Shown here piece after piece: positions 9,557 through 21,239 of a stretch of 64,000 bases of DNA. The notes under the pieces are model-generated. The model was not told the origin of the DNA. It worked only from the letters and a program-made list of their open reading frames with translations, and did not search any database. The stretch is from the NCBI GenBank assembly GCA_916048095.2, contig OU696575.1, positions 7,206,001 to 7,270,000 of the forward strand, given 5' to 3'. This DNA comes from Sacculina carcini (Eukaryota; Arthropoda; Thecostraca; Sacculinidae). Position 1 is the first letter of the stretch. Each line of letters begins with the position of its first letter. Made by a program: the position numbers and the translations under genes.

Positions 9557-12510
9557 TGAGTGCGAGAGTACGAATATGTGGACGAACAGTGACGGCTATG
9601 ATCGACACCGGGTGTTCAAAAAGTATTGTGTCTGCAAAATGTGGCTTGGCATTTATTAAGGAGCCAAAGCGTGTCGTCACAGTAGACGGAAGTGAAATTT
9701 TGTGTTTAGGTACGTGTAAAACGTGTATCGTGGTCAATGGTGAAGAATTGCATGCGCAAGTGCTTGTCCTTCCGGAAGTAGTGAGTGGGTTCGATGTAAT
9801 TCTCGGAATGGACATCATTAATCAGTTTGAAAAAGTCACAATCACAAAACGTGGAGTGGAGTTCGGAAAGTTGCTAAAACAGCCGGGGAAAAACAGTAAT
9901 GTTGACGCGTTTTCAAGCGTTATTGTTGTTAGCGGGACTGCAGTACATCCGAAGGAGGATGAAAACACCGAATGTTGCAAGATGAGCATGTCTGATGGAA
10001 GGTTGAAGTCTGAGTTCTTTGAAGACCAGTTCAGTGACAAAGATTTTTCAGCGAAATTGAATGGTAGTTATTGGGAAGTCGAGTGGTTTCTGAAGGAAAC
10101 GTCACCTGTTTTGACCAAGTCAATTGGATGTTACGAACAAACGTTGAAAGGAGGATGTAAGGAGGAGTTTGACAAAGAAGTGAAGCGCTGGATAAGCGAA
10201 GGAATATTGGTGCCGTGGTCACAACAAGTCAAGAGAGGAGTATCACCATTGTTGGCGGTTGTGCAAACAACCAAAAACAAAACGCGTCCAGTGATTGACT
10301 TCAGGGAGCTAAACGAATATGTCAGCAGTCACACTGGTGATGATTACATCGATGTTTGCGCGGAAAAGCTTCGGCGATGGCGACGAATCAGAGGTGCGAC
10401 GGCGCTGGTTGACTTGAAGTCAGCATATCTCCAAATACGTGTGCATCCGAAGCTCTGGCAGTATCAACTGGTTAAGTATGGGGGCATAACATACTGCCTC
10501 ACGAGATTGGGGTTTGGTCTCAGCTCAGCACCGCGAATCATGACCAGAATTTTGCGCAGAGTGCTGGAGAAGTCAAAAGTTATCCGTGAAGCAACCGATT
10601 CCTATATCGATGATATTGTGGTTGATACAACAAAAGTGAACCCGAATCATGTGGTTGATCATTTGCGCAAGTATGGACTGATTGCCAAAGATCCGACTCC
10701 AATTGTTGGCGGTGCAGTGCTTGGTCTGAGAGTGCAGAGAAATGCAGCGGGCTTGCTGGAGTTTCGTCGGGGAAATGAGTTACCGCAGGTAGATCGTACA
10801 CTGACTAAACGCCAACTGTTTTCTTTATGTGGGAAATTGTTGGGCCACTATCCCATTGCCGGGTGGCTCAGACCGGCGTGCAGCTATGTCAAACGTCATT
10901 CATCCGATGGTGGCTGGGATGACACAGTCCGGGAGTAAGTTCTGTCTGTTACACACGACATGCTAGAACAAGTGAAAAGCGAAGATCCAGTGCAGGGAAA
11001 ATGGTCGGTTTCAGAATCGAAATCTGGTGTTGTCTGGTGTGACGCCAGTAATCAGGCTATTGGAACAGTAATCGAAATCGACGGAATCGTAGTGGAAGAT
11101 GCCTCGTGGCAGAGGAAAAAAGATGACTTCAATCATATAAACGTCGCTGAGCTTGAAGCTGTATCCAGAGGACTCAATCTTGCAATAAAGTGGGGATTAG
11201 AATGTATAGAAGTACGCACAGACTCCGCTACAGTTTTTGGCTGGTTGCGTGCCACACTATCCGACGAGAACAGAGTGAAGACAAAAGGAGCTGCAGAAGT
11301 TCTTGTGAAACGACGACTGGGAGTAGTCAAGGAGTTAATTGATGAATTGCGTCTCGAAGTGAGATTGATTCTTGTTCCTACAGCAAGTAACAAAGCAGAC
11401 TCATTGACGCGCATCAACAGGCAATGGATGCTGAGGCTCGAGAGAAAACCGGTAAACGAAACATGCGGCATGGCGTTGGAAAGAGTGAAAGATCTCCACC
11501 GTAGTCATCATATGGGCGTTGACAGAACGTTATCTCTCGCTAAGCAAGTGGACCCTACTGTGACACGTGAACAGGTGAAACGTGTGGTGAAGAGCTGTCT
11601 GGAGTGTCAGTCTATCGATCCTGCGCCGGTGACTCACGAGGCGGGCGAGCTGCACGTGCCAACAGTCTGGACAAGATTGGCAGTCGGTGTTACTCATTTC
11701 AGATATCGTCCATTTCTTTCTATTGTTGATTGCGGCCCTGAAAGGTTCGCGATATGGCGAGAGCTGCGTGCGGAGTCGGCAAATGAGATTTCAAATATCC
11801 TGAACCAAGTATTTTATGAGCGAGGGCCTGTTGAACAAGTGCTGATGGACAATGGAACGGTGTTCAAGTCAGAATTACTCAGGGAAACCCTCGATGGCTG
11901 GAAAATCAGCAGGTTTTTCCGAGCGGCTTATCGACCCAGCGGAAACGGTATTGTCGAACGGCATCATCGTACGATAAAGAGGATAGCGGAGAGAGCTGGC
12001 ATCTCCCCGCTCGAGGCGGTATTTTGGTACAACATGGCGCCCAAATCGGATCGAATTGAAGACAAGGCGCCGCATCACAGTGTCTACACATATGCCTGGC
12101 GACATCCGGAGGTTTTGCCAGCCCACAATGACGACGGCGAGAAGAACTCGGGCATAGAAGTCGGCGATGAGGTGTGGGTAAAGCCACCTGGGGCAAGATC
12201 TACGTCGCATTGGTCAAAAGGAAGAGTGACCGGGATTCAGTCCTCAAACAATGTATCGGTGGATGGAGTACCGAGGCATCTACTAGATCTGCGGCGTGTG
12301 TATGATGAAGACAATAATCGAGATGACGCCGGTGGTCAAGACGTGGACAATCAGACTCCAGATGACTGTGCAGCGGACACGAACGAAGTGCTCGAGACAA
12401 TTGACATACATAATGGAGCCGAAGAGGACCGGAGTGAGCACATTCTTCGGAGATCTACCAGAGAGAGGAGACGTCCGCCTTGGATGGACGATTATTTCGT
12501 AGGTGATTGA
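9482..12510 (+). pseudogene. Pol of lineage-A LTR retrotransposon, one in-frame stop
   Basis: Pol is read by -1 shift from gag. Protease shows MIDTGCSKS (catalytic DTG) and FDVILGMDII. RT shows [29 protein letters not shown] and catalytic YIDDIVV. RNase H shows VWCDASN, VAELEAV and RTDSATV. Integrase has the HH-CC finger (HRSHHMG...CLECQ) and the DDE core SIVDCG, MDNGTVF and GNGIVERHHRTIK, followed by a C-terminal WxKGRV domain. A single TAA at 10936-10938 splits RT from RNase H; the frame is the same on both sides. All catalytic residues I can place are intact, so the stop looks like a recent nonsense mutation. Confidence 0.85.
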
Positions 12511-12524
12511 TTGATCTTGAGATC

Positions 12525-12533
12525 AAGGGGGAG
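12525..12533 (+). other. polypurine tract of the 8268-12947 element
   Basis: AAGGGGGAG lies immediately upstream of the 3' LTR start TGTGGTATTG and just after the pol stop, the expected place for plus-strand priming. Confidence 0.8.
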
Positions 12534-12947
12534 TGTGGTATTGTTGGTCAGAAATTGAACGCTGTGCGAAGGAATGAATGTGGGTGTGAATGCGTTTGCT
12601 GAGTTGAGCGTGAGTGTAGGAGAGCGTGTGCGCCTGCGAGCGTAGACTTGTGTGTGTACCTGTGTGTGACTGAGCGTAGACTTGTGTGTGTGTGTGTATG
12701 TGCGTCACTGTATTTATGCGTGTGATTCTACTTCGTGTTTGTATGTTGGTATGCAGCGTGTACTGGTGTTAGCGGCTGGTATGTAATGACGGGAGTGGTG
12801 TAGTAGTGCTCATCGTGCGTTGTGTGGTTATTTGTGGACTGGTCGGTGTAGTCTTCTGTGTGCTGTTTGTGTGGATATAATTTATGCCAGCCTAGAGAGA
12901 GATTATTGCTCTACTGTGTAAGTGTGAGTTTTTATCTTGTTGTTGTT
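12534..12947 (+). repeat. 3' LTR, truncated
   Basis: Starts TGTGGTATTG and matches the 5' LTR up to TTGTTGTTGTT. The last 88 bp present in the 5' copy (8682-8769) are missing, replaced at once by an unrelated gypsy integrase scrap. Confidence 0.85.
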
Positions 12948-12955
12948 GGCTGAGA

Positions 12956-13230
12956 TTATTTGAAATGGTCTTGTTGGTTGAGCATGTATGCATGCCACTC
13001 CTTTTGTTGTGCCGGTAGCCTTTGTTGACATTTCTCACATTGTCTTGTCGTTTCAATATCGTGGTTTATACCGGGCCAGTAAATATAACGCCTCGCTCTT
13101 GCTTTTCTTGGCCTTGGTGTCCGTGATGAAGTAGACATAGCCTTTCTCTGCGGAGGGCTCTCGGTATCACCAAGCGATAGCCACACAAGATCAATCCATC
13201 GTCAATTGTTTAATATTGGTGCTTTAGTCC
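12956..13230 (-). pseudogene. gypsy integrase zinc-finger scrap
   Basis: The minus-strand frame contains RRYIYWPGINHDIE followed by CEKCQQ, the C-x2-C half of a Ty3/gypsy integrase HHCC finger. About 75 residues survive. It belongs to a different family from the element it abuts. Confidence 0.7.
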
Positions 13231-13920
13231 GTAGCGGCAGCCAGTGTTGACGAAGATTCTGCCGATAGGTGGCGGTGAGGTTTGCCTGCATATGTATTGT
13301 TTGTTTTTGTTGTGTAATATGTATAACATGTATTGTGCCGGTGTAATTCTTTTAATTATTATTTGAGACTGTTTTAATGTTGTGTCATGTGTTTTGTTTG
13401 CACATTGTTGTATTTTCTGTTTAGTTTGTATCCAGTGTATTATGTTAATGTGGCATGTCAAAATGAGTGTAGCGCCGGGGTTACCTTAGCATCACTGTCA
13501 TCGTTCATCATCGCAGTGTTCGAAGGCGATCATACTCCAAACACACGGTTGTGTCGTTTGTGAGTGTTTGTGATCGCCGGGACATATCCACCTGTCCGGT
13601 CAGTAGGTGCTGGTGGTTTACGCTGGTGTTTTCTCCATCAATCGTATTGCACAGCATGGGCACTCACGTTCCTCTCCTTTTCCCCTATTTGGCCCCGCCT
13701 CTTGTCCACTCTTTCTGGAGCAAAGGCAGCTTGGCTTCTCCAGCGCAACCAGTAGCTTCTCTGCTTCCCGCGCGCCTTTCGTGGCCCTTTTGTCGCGTGC
13801 GGGAACAGCAGGAACGTCCGGGTGGAGACCCCGAATACTCGCGGCTTACGTACTCCCGAATACTGTCTCTCGCGCGCCCCCTGCGTGGCGCCATTGCAGT
13901 GAGTACGTCCGGGCCAGGCG
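13231..13920. other. intron, no gene recognised
   Basis: TG-rich then GC-richer sequence. Several overlapping ORFs of 60-150 codons occur in both directions around 13551-13960, but none has a recognisable domain. It may be the remains of the 3' part of the adjacent gag-bearing element. Confidence 0.4.
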
Positions 13921-13921
13921 G

Positions 13922-15023
13922 TTACGTTTTCTTCGTTTGCCCATTGCATACAGAGCGCGCAATTATTCGCCTCTGTCCCAGATTCTCAGCAATAGGAGGA
14001 TGATCGACTGGTGACCTTGACAGATCATCCGCTGTGTTGTTTTCGGTAACTTCGAAAACCTCGGTACTTTCGAATAAGCCCTTCCCTTTTGCATTCCGCG
14101 ATGTGTTTTGTCGTGTCTTTCTGATGCGCTGAAGGTTTCGTTCTTCCATGCACAATATCTTGTTGTGAGCTGATTTTGTGGAGTATCTGCTGTTCTGGGT
14201 AAACTGGGAGCGCTCCGGACGGCCCGCCCACCGAGACACAGAACCGTCTCGCTGGTTCGACGCTCGAGGAACAGGAGAGCGGTCACTAGAGCTGCTCGCT
14301 ACTTGAGCGTTGCTGGCTCGCTGCCTAGATGCAGCCACCACCCCTGATGGGCGGCTTCTGGCTGCAGCAGCCCTACGCGCACCAATTTTGGCGCGCACCG
14401 CCGACAGCACGCTGTCAAACTCGGAGGTATATGCCCCCTCTTTCTCCATACCCCACTCATAGATTGAGTCGGGTAGGCCCTCATAAAATTTGACGCGGAA
14501 CGCCAGGCTCTCGGTTGTCAACCCTACACGGCGACCTAGACGCTCTGAGTCGTCCATAAAGGCGTCCACTGACTCGCCAGATCGAAACTGACGAGTCGAG
14601 AAGCGCATCCACGCCTCTTGGCGAGGCACGCCAAACTCGGCGACCAGCGTAGCTTTCACCACGGCCCACTGTGAGGCGTCGTCCACGAGCATGCGTCGAT
14701 AGAGCCCGCGCGCTCCCATCCAGCATATGGTCGACCATTTCGCAAGGGTCGACCTGCTGGACACGGCATAGCCGTTCAAAGTCGGCCAGCCACTCAGTGA
14801 CGTCAAGAGTGACGTCACCACCGAAACGCGGTAGAGCCCGCCCTATCCTGTCAAGGATCGGCCCTCGGGCCTGCATTAAAATGTTGGCCAACTGGCCAAC
14901 ATCTACCACGGGTCCTGCGGCCCCCTGCTCGGGTCTCTGACCCTCCTGACCGAAGTCATCGGATTCACTACCTGAACCCCCTTCGACAAACTCGCGTTTG
15001 CCCCCGCCAACGGCCTCAGCCAT
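13922..15023 (-). pseudogene. gag relic of a lineage-A-type LTR element
   Basis: Gag starts at ATG 15023 (MAEAVGGGKREF) and carries DVTEWLADFERLCRVQQVDP. It then continues in a second frame (LYRRMLVDDASQWAVVKATL, FSTRQFRSGESVDAFMDD), which indicates a frameshift near 14690-14710. The layout matches retrotransposon gag proteins: a disordered acidic N-terminus, then a helical capsid-like part. No zinc knuckle and no pol remain; the tail is Ser/Arg-rich and then lost. Confidence 0.7.
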
Positions 15024-15026
15024 ATG

Positions 15027-15038
15027 GCCGAAATAGCT
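15027..15038 (-). other. putative primer-binding site (tRNA-Phe 5'-end type)
   Basis: Minus strand AGCTATTTCGGC lies directly after ...CCTTGTTTACA and 4 nt before the gag ATG at 15023. The 12-mer is identical to those at 8770, 57379 and 62833. Here it is out of frame with the QAISA peptide it could encode in other copies, so conservation is at the DNA level. Confidence 0.65.
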
Positions 15039-15045
15039 TGTAAAC

Positions 15046-15345
15046 AAGGTTAAAAGGTTAAATGGTTAAATGCCTAAGTGGCAGCTGCTACACGGGAAGA
15101 AGCCGAAGATTATAAACACATAGGTGTGCCCCGTGCAGCTCGCTGCCACCGTAGAACCGACCCTCTCCACGCTATGGCGCCACAAGGACGTAAGACGTAT
15201 TAGAGAGGGCCACCTCCCCAGAATGCATGGCACAACTCATGACTGATATCTGGTACCATCATTTTCTGCTGGGTGGACAGGGGCTGTGGGATTGTAGAAT
15301 TCGCCCAATGAAATTCTGCTCCGCCGGGTACAATAAGCAACGAAA
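15046..15345 (-). repeat. SINE body copy without tRNA head
   Basis: About 300 bp closely match 24383-24650 in the same orientation. The match stops exactly where the tRNA-like head begins in the other copy (GCCGGGT|). The 3' end is a short GGTTAAA-type repeat, lying a few bases inside the presumed LTR that starts TGTAAACAAGG at 15039. Confidence 0.75.
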
Positions 15346-15812
15346 TATAAAAAACGGGGCAAAGCCCTCTCACCTTCGCACAGGTAACCCGCGCACACAA
15401 CGAGAATTCGTCCACTCGAGCAAAAATATTATCGAAACACGGCAGCGACACGTACCAGGCGAAAGCCACCACCAGAATGACGCTCGACCGCTCGCAAAGC
15501 CAGCTTCACACACGCCAGCTGATGCACGCCTCCAGCACTAGGCTCAAGTCGCGGCCAATCAGCGCACAGTAACGTGCGACGTCATACCTCGCACCACTCG
15601 ACTCAAGTGAACCGCTATGACGTCACACCGCACGCCACTCGACAACGTCACTCGAACGTTCTAGAACGTTCAGTGGCGTTCAAACTAACGCCACACTTCC
15701 GTTGCCTATAGATGCTACAAGGTGAAATTCAAGATCATGTGTGTACATTTTTATGATTCTATTATTTAAATATTTACAAAACTCTTGGTAAGTGGTGCTA
15801 AAATATGTTTAA
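15346..15812. other. intergenic/LTR-like stretch, no gene
   Basis: Moderately GC-rich sequence with several TGACGTCA-like motifs (for example TGACGTCACA near 15619) and an AACGTTCTAGAACGTT palindrome near 15654. It could be LTR sequence of the adjacent gag relic. No second copy is seen in the window. Confidence 0.4.
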
Positions 15813-15959
15813 CTATATAATAAATAGCATGGTACAATCCTTGTTTTGATTTGTGTGTGAAAAGTGTAAAAAACACAAAAACCAATGTTTGTTTTGGTTT
15901 TTGCTAAAAAAACATGGTTTGGGTTTTTTTTTGGACAAAAAACCCGGTTTTTTCAAACC

Positions 15960-16890
15960 CTGGTTCAGGGTCAACATATCTCCTTTGATTTTGGAGCCTC
16001 TTTCAACCCTCGTCAATGTGTCTGCGACGTTCTTTTGCGATCCGACTAGCGTCACTTGGATGTCGAAATTGCACTTCTCAACTAGTTCCCTAAACACCCA
16101 CAGGCGACGGCGGACCAGCATTTCCGACAAACCTGACACTTCTACGGTATCCTCTAAGCGATGATTTCAGCCAACTTTTCACAGTGGCTGAGTCAGTGAA
16201 CACTTCAATTTCTGACAATTTCCACTTCAGAACCAAGTTGACTCCTCTTATCGCTGCATCAAGCTCTGACAAGCTTATATGTCCAGCATCTGTGCGCTTC
16301 CCCATCCATGAAGCGTATTCGACGACCCTGTCATCGATCTCCAGCGCCAATCCGATCGCTAAGATGCGGGCATCACACCAAACTCTCGCTCTGGTTAGTC
16401 CTGATGCCTTTGTCCACGACCATCTGACCGGATCACACAACTCGATTTTTTTTCAATATCTATGAGTATGTCATGAGTGTCCATGTCAAGAGGGTCATCC
16501 CACGCCCTGTTTTCACTCATTCGTTTCACGTAACTACAGGCCACACGGAGCCAGCTGCGTATTGGATAGTGTCCAATCAAAGCGCCACATATAGAAAACA
16601 GTCCTGTCCTGCGGTTCAAAATATTTCCCTCAATCTTTGGAATTTGGTTGCCTATTTTGAAGTGTAACTCTCCGTCAGACCCTTTTTTAAGCTGCATACC
16701 AAATACTTTGTTATTATCCAATCTTTCTGGTGGTTTTGTCTCAATCCCAAACTTCATTAAATGTGCTGCCACCTATTCAGCGGACACAACAGTCTTCAAC
16801 AATAATTCCGTTCATATAAGCTATCGTGCCCCTTTCTAACATCAGAGTCTTGTTCAAGAACTCTCGCGATTATCTTGTTCATAATCCGAG
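15960..16890 (-). pseudogene. lineage-A pol relic (RT end, RNase H)
   Basis: Minus-strand pieces: an RT trace near 16840-16890; the RT-connection region with FSICGALIGHYPIRSWLRVACSYVKR (shown here as GHYPIRSWLRVACSYVK); RNase H with VWCDARILAIG, LSELDAAIRG and FTDSATVKSWL; then EMLVRRRLWVFREL. These correspond block by block to 10600-11420 of the 8268-12947 element. Frameshifts separate the blocks. Integrase is absent and is replaced by low-complexity sequence at 15840-15960. The relic ends about 75 bp upstream of ELP1 exon 2. Confidence 0.85.
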
Positions 16891-16965
16891 GAGCATAGTT
16901 GATAATTATTCAATGATAAGGATTAATCGTTTATCGTTAACTTTCGTTTGTTTTATCGACGTCAG

Positions 16966-17266
16966 ACATGTTGTGCCGTTGGACTCCGCTGTGCACATGT
17001 TGGCCGCAGTGCCGACGAGTGTTATGCGACAGGCGGCTGAAACGACGACAGAAGCGACGGCCGCTTTCTCTCTTCAACGTCAGCGCGCGTCAAGCGACGC
17101 GACGGAGGCAGCATGTTGCGGTGTGCTAGTGCAGCTAGCGGCCACGGGCCGGTTTCGGCTGTTGAACGTGACGACGGCGATGTTTTGCGACATAGCCGAC
17201 GTACAGGCCACGTCCCCGCACGTGCGCTGGCCGCATCGTGTTCACGTTCCAGCGCTGGCTCAGCAG
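16966..17266 (+). CDS. ELP1: ELP1, window exon 2
   Basis: This exon continues the WD40 part; CCGVLVQLAATGRFRLLN fits the VVLQLADGQIFKY-type strand of animal ELP1. It begins after GTCAG at 16965. Its first base completes the arginine codon left by exon 1, and it ends at CAG|GTGACT in phase 0. The intron's 5' splice site is followed 6 bases later by a mariner insertion. A second CAG|GTAAAA lies inside the mariner terminal repeat (17283) and would add about 17 bases out of phase with the next exon, so I prefer 17266. Confidence 0.8.
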
Positions 17267-17274
17267 GTGACTTA

Positions 17275-18621
17275 CGAGGGGCAGGTAAAAAATGAGGCTC
17301 CCAAATTTTTTACAGGTATGCCATTTATTGACATCAATACTTTATGTACATGCATAGTTTTATTGACATAAATAAGTATACAATATCAGAGCTGGTATTT
17401 CAAACTTTATTTTTCTACATAGTCGGCATATTTTTTATGCATTTGTTCTGACGAGTTATCCACTTCTGAAAACTCTCTTCGAAGGACTCCGCCGCTAGGC
17501 CGTCGATGAACTTGCTGACCGCTTCCTTCACATCTTCATCTGTATTGAAGCGTTGTCCACCCAAGTGTTGCTTCAATTTCGGAAACAAGTGGAAGTCGCT
17601 GGGGGCAAGAACAGGTTTGTAGGGGGCATGATCAAGCAATTTCCAGCCGAATTTGTCCATTAGGGCGGTGGTCTGTCGAGAGACATGCGGGCTCGCGTTG
17701 TGGTGCAGCCTAATGCCCTTGGTCAGTCTTCCTCTTCGGCGATTTCGGATGGCTCTTTTGAGTTTCGTCAACGTCTCGCAATACCTGTCAGAATTTATGG
17801 TGGCCCCTTTAGACATACACTTTTCCTGCGGTCAGGTTCTGTTGAAACATCTTTGGCCTAGGCGACCCGGTATGACGCCATTTTTTCGACTGTTTTTTTG
17901 TTTTTGGATTGACGTAGTTAAACCAAGTTTCATCTCCCGTAATAATCGAGTCCAAAAATTATTCGGTATTCTCGGCGCTTTATCGAAGAAACTCCTCGGC
18001 ATACTTGAAGCGATTGTCTTTGTGGTTTTCTGAAAGTATGTGCGGGACCCACCGCACATACACCTTGTGATGATCAAGTTGTTCGGTTAAAATGTTGTCG
18101 ATGGTTTCCACAAACCTCAGGAACCTGGTCAGCCAGCTCTCGAGGCGTTCCTCTCTTATCCTCAAGGAGAATGCGCTCAATCTTCGCCACGACTTCGTCG
18201 GACACCAATAGCCTCCCGCTCCTTTGCTCGTCGTGGACGTCTGTGCGTCCTTCGGAGAACTCCCTGCATCATTTGCGGACGTCTTGGACGCTGATGCAAG
18301 CTTTGCCATAAACTTATTCTTAACTTTATACTATCTATAACTATTTTAAACTTATTCTAACTGTGTATGAATTTCAATAGGTGTATGCTTCTGCGCGTTT
18401 AAAAATCGAATCACTGAACTGATTTCATACCTGGCGGTGACAGCGATTGCAGGCTCCATCGCGGATGGTTGTTAAGACGGCACTGAGCGTGGTAGCGATC
18501 GCTCTCGGTAAGGGGAATGGAGTGGGCGGGGCAACAATCAAGGCGGTGTTGCCAGATTTCACCCAGCATCTCGCGTGGCGAGTGTACAGTGTTGGGAACC
18601 TTATTTTTTACTTGCCCCTCG
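17275..18621 (-). mobile_element. mariner transposon 1 (DD34D), decayed
   Basis: The 1347-bp element has terminal inverted repeats starting CGAGGGGCAGGTAAAAAAT on the left and the near-identical CGAGGGGCAAGTAAAAAAT on the right strand, flanked by TA on both sides. It sits within the ELP1 intron, starting 8 bases after the exon 2 boundary. Confidence 0.9.
17415..18309 (-). pseudogene. mariner transposase, frameshifted, catalytic Asp replaced
   Basis: N-terminal pieces at 18309-17832 are in shifting frames. The C-terminal catalytic part at 17816-17415 reads LHHNASPHV and LAPSDFHLFPKLK. The spacing between the second and third acidic positions is 34, as in mariner DD34D enzymes. However, the usual HDN is HHN, so the second aspartate is lost. 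This copy cannot be active. Confidence 0.85.
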
Positions 18622-18623
18622 TA

Positions 18624-19315
18624 ATTTGCTGGCGGTTCGCACCGACACAGGCTGGTACCAGATTTTCACGCAACGGCGCTGTCAAATTTCGCGTTACTTG
18701 TTGCAATCATCGGGGCCTTAGATGTATTCGGACCCGCTATCTATTAGGTTTGCCTCATCTGTTTTGTTGGGTACAGCTGTGATTTGCAGTACTGGAATTA
18801 TTGAATATCTGGATTTGTTGAATGTGGCATTGAGTGAAGATTAGAAGATGCATTAATTAGTTTAGATTATAATCTGTATAATTATTTGTTGAACGTTATA
18901 CTTCACTTATATTCAAAGTCCCTTCTCGATCACAAATATGGTTATACTTTTGTGTTTAAACCAGTGCAGGGGCCATTTATACGCGGGGCCCTGGGCTGCG
19001 AACCTATTATCACAAATCCGGTCCTATATATTTGTCATTTGATAATTTTGGTATTGTCGTAGTTGCGAACCATAAGGCGCACACAATTTTATTTGTTTTT
19101 TACTATAATATATGTAATATTTTTATTTATTAAGATTATTACATTGATTAATTTGTCAAATATAATTTAGTAATTTTATTCATTAAAATATTTAAATATT
19201 TTTGTTGTCAAAATTCACAAGTTTTATCGGATATTATTCAACTCTTTAGCTATGACCAATACGATCAATCTCCATCTATTAAGCTTAAGTCTGTGTGTGT
19301 GTGTGTCTAAATGCG

Positions 19316-19357
<42 letters not shown>

Positions 19358-19403
19358 CACTAGTTGTACTCACTAGTTGTTGTGTACAGGAGATGAGCAA
19401 GGC
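18624..19403. other. intron with (TG)n tract
   Basis: AT-rich sequence without genes. A long (TG)n run at 19292-19354 lies against the 3' end of the LINE that follows on the minus strand, with a 12-bp duplication CACTAGTTGTACT just inside it. Confidence 0.6.
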
Positions 19404-21239
19404 TCAGACTGTCCTGTCTCCAAACCCACTACTGTCTAATCTACGCTTAAATTGTCCAATACTACTTGATTCCACTACATACTTTTCAAGACTATTCCAA
19501 ACGTCGATACACCTATTTGGGAAACTATATTTCTTTATATCCATAACTACTGTGGTCTGCCTAAGGCATTTATTGTGTCCCCTTCGATCTCTCTCACTCC
19601 AAACTACCCAACCTTTTATATCCAGTTTGTCTTTGCCAATGCTATGCTTAAAAACGTTTATTAAATCACCCCTTAATCTTCTCATCGCTAATGTAGGTAA
19701 ACCAACTCTCTCTAGCCTCTCCTCATAAGTTAATGTCCTCAATTTTCCTACTAACTTGGTTGCTACTCGTTGTACTTTCTCTATTCTTGCTATATGATTT
19801 TTCTTGTGCGGGGCCCATATTACTACAGCGTATTCCAATGGTGGCCTAATAATACTCATCATCAATTTCCTTATCACCTCTTCATCCAAGTGATTAAATG
19901 AAGCTCTAACATTCTTTATTGTTTTGAAGGCCGCATTCACTATTCTTGTAATATGCCTCTCCGGCGACAGTGTTTGATCAACTGTGACGCCCAAGTCTCG
20001 TTCAACGTTGACCGTATGTAGACTGTGATCGCCCAACGTATAACACATCGACGGTGTGCATTCACTTCTGCCAAACTTCATCACGTGACACTTGCTAGCA
20101 TTAAAAGCCATGCCCCATTTGTCACTCCATTCAGAAAGTGTGTGCAAGTCCTCCTGCAATTCCTCACAGCTGGCTTGATTTGTGAATCTTTTTAACATTT
20201 TCATGTCACCCGAAAACATGTTGACATAACTTCCTATTCCTTTCGTCATTTGATTGATATAAACCAAGAACATTATCGGCCCGAGCACCGATCCCTGTGG
20301 AACACCGCTTAAGACATCCATCCATGCCGACTTCTCACCTTTCACAATCGTTCTCATCTTCCGTCCACTCAAGTAGTCTCTCATCCATTCCAACAACTTT
20401 CCATGTATCCCTCCTTCATGCTCAATTTGAAACAATAACTTGGTGTGCGGGACTCTGTCAAACGCCTTTTTCAGATCAAGATATACGCAATCTACCCATC
20501 CATCTCTCTCCTGAATTGTATCAATCACCCTTGAATATAAACTCATCAAATTCGTGACGCACGACTTCCCGCTTCTAAACCCAAACTGTGCCTCATTCAA
20601 AATATATTCCTCTTCCAGATACGAAACCCATCTATCTTTAATGATTGATTCAACCAATTTGCACAGGACACTTGTCAGCGAAACCGGTCGATAATTCCAC
20701 GGCTCCTCCCTATTTCCTCCTTTGTATATCGGGATAATGTGTGCCAATTTCCACTCTTGAGGAACAATTCCTTTTGTTAGACTACACTGTACACTGTCAT
20801 ACACTGGAGTAAGCAGCTCATGTCTGCATTCCTTTAGAACCACAGCGGCAATTTCATCTGGACCAACAGCTTTCCTGCTTGCCAGCATACTGAGGCGTTT
20901 CGCAACTTCTCCAGGATCTAATTCAATACGGTCAATTCCCAACCTCGAGCTGACTATCGCCGGTGCTTCCCACACATTCTCAGTTACAAAAACTTCTTGG
21001 AACTTTCTATTCATCACTTCGCATATATCTCCCGCCTCCTCAAAAATGTCATCATTTTCTTTTAACCTATCTATAACTACCTTATTCTTCAATTTTCTAT
21101 TCAGAAACTTGTAGAACAATTTGGGCTCATATTTGCTCTTGTCTACAATCCTTTTCTCATATTCTCTCTCTTCCTGTCCTCTCACTTCAACGTAAAAGTT
21201 GCGTGCTTTTTTATATATTAGTTTTACGCGTGTTTCTTC
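19404..21239 (-). pseudogene. LINE ORF2 C-terminal part: reverse transcriptase (shifted frame)
   Basis: A 593-aa open frame carries LINE RT landmarks: KAVGPDEIAAVVLKE, IPIYKGGNREEPWNYRPVSL, AQFGFRSGKSC, DLKKAFDRVPH and SGVPQGSVLGPIMFLVYIN. The catalytic box is altered: where FADD is expected, the sequence reads FSGDMKMLKRF, so the two aspartates are not intact. The C-terminal region (RPPLEYAVVIWAPHKK, RVATKLVGKL) is typical of CR1-like LINEs. With the frameshift and the changed active site, this copy is probably dead. Confidence 0.85.

Larger units (their letters stand above)
8268..12947 (+). mobile_element. LTR retrotransposon, lineage A (Ty3/gypsy-like order), nearly complete
   Basis: The order is 5' LTR, primer-binding site, gag, -1 frameshift, protease, RT, RNase H, integrase, polypurine tract, 3' LTR. 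The two LTRs differ at only three of about 412 aligned bases, so the insertion is recent. The 3' LTR lacks its last 88 bp, being cut off at 12947, and the first bases of the 5' LTR do not match TGTGG. No target-site duplication is visible, which suggests loss of the ends by recombination. It lies in the ELP1 intron between exons 1 and 2, in the sense orientation. Confidence 0.9.

Noticed and set aside
17267..17283. Exon 2 donor at CAG|GTAAAA (17283)
   Set aside because: It lies inside the mariner terminal repeat and would put the next exon out of frame.
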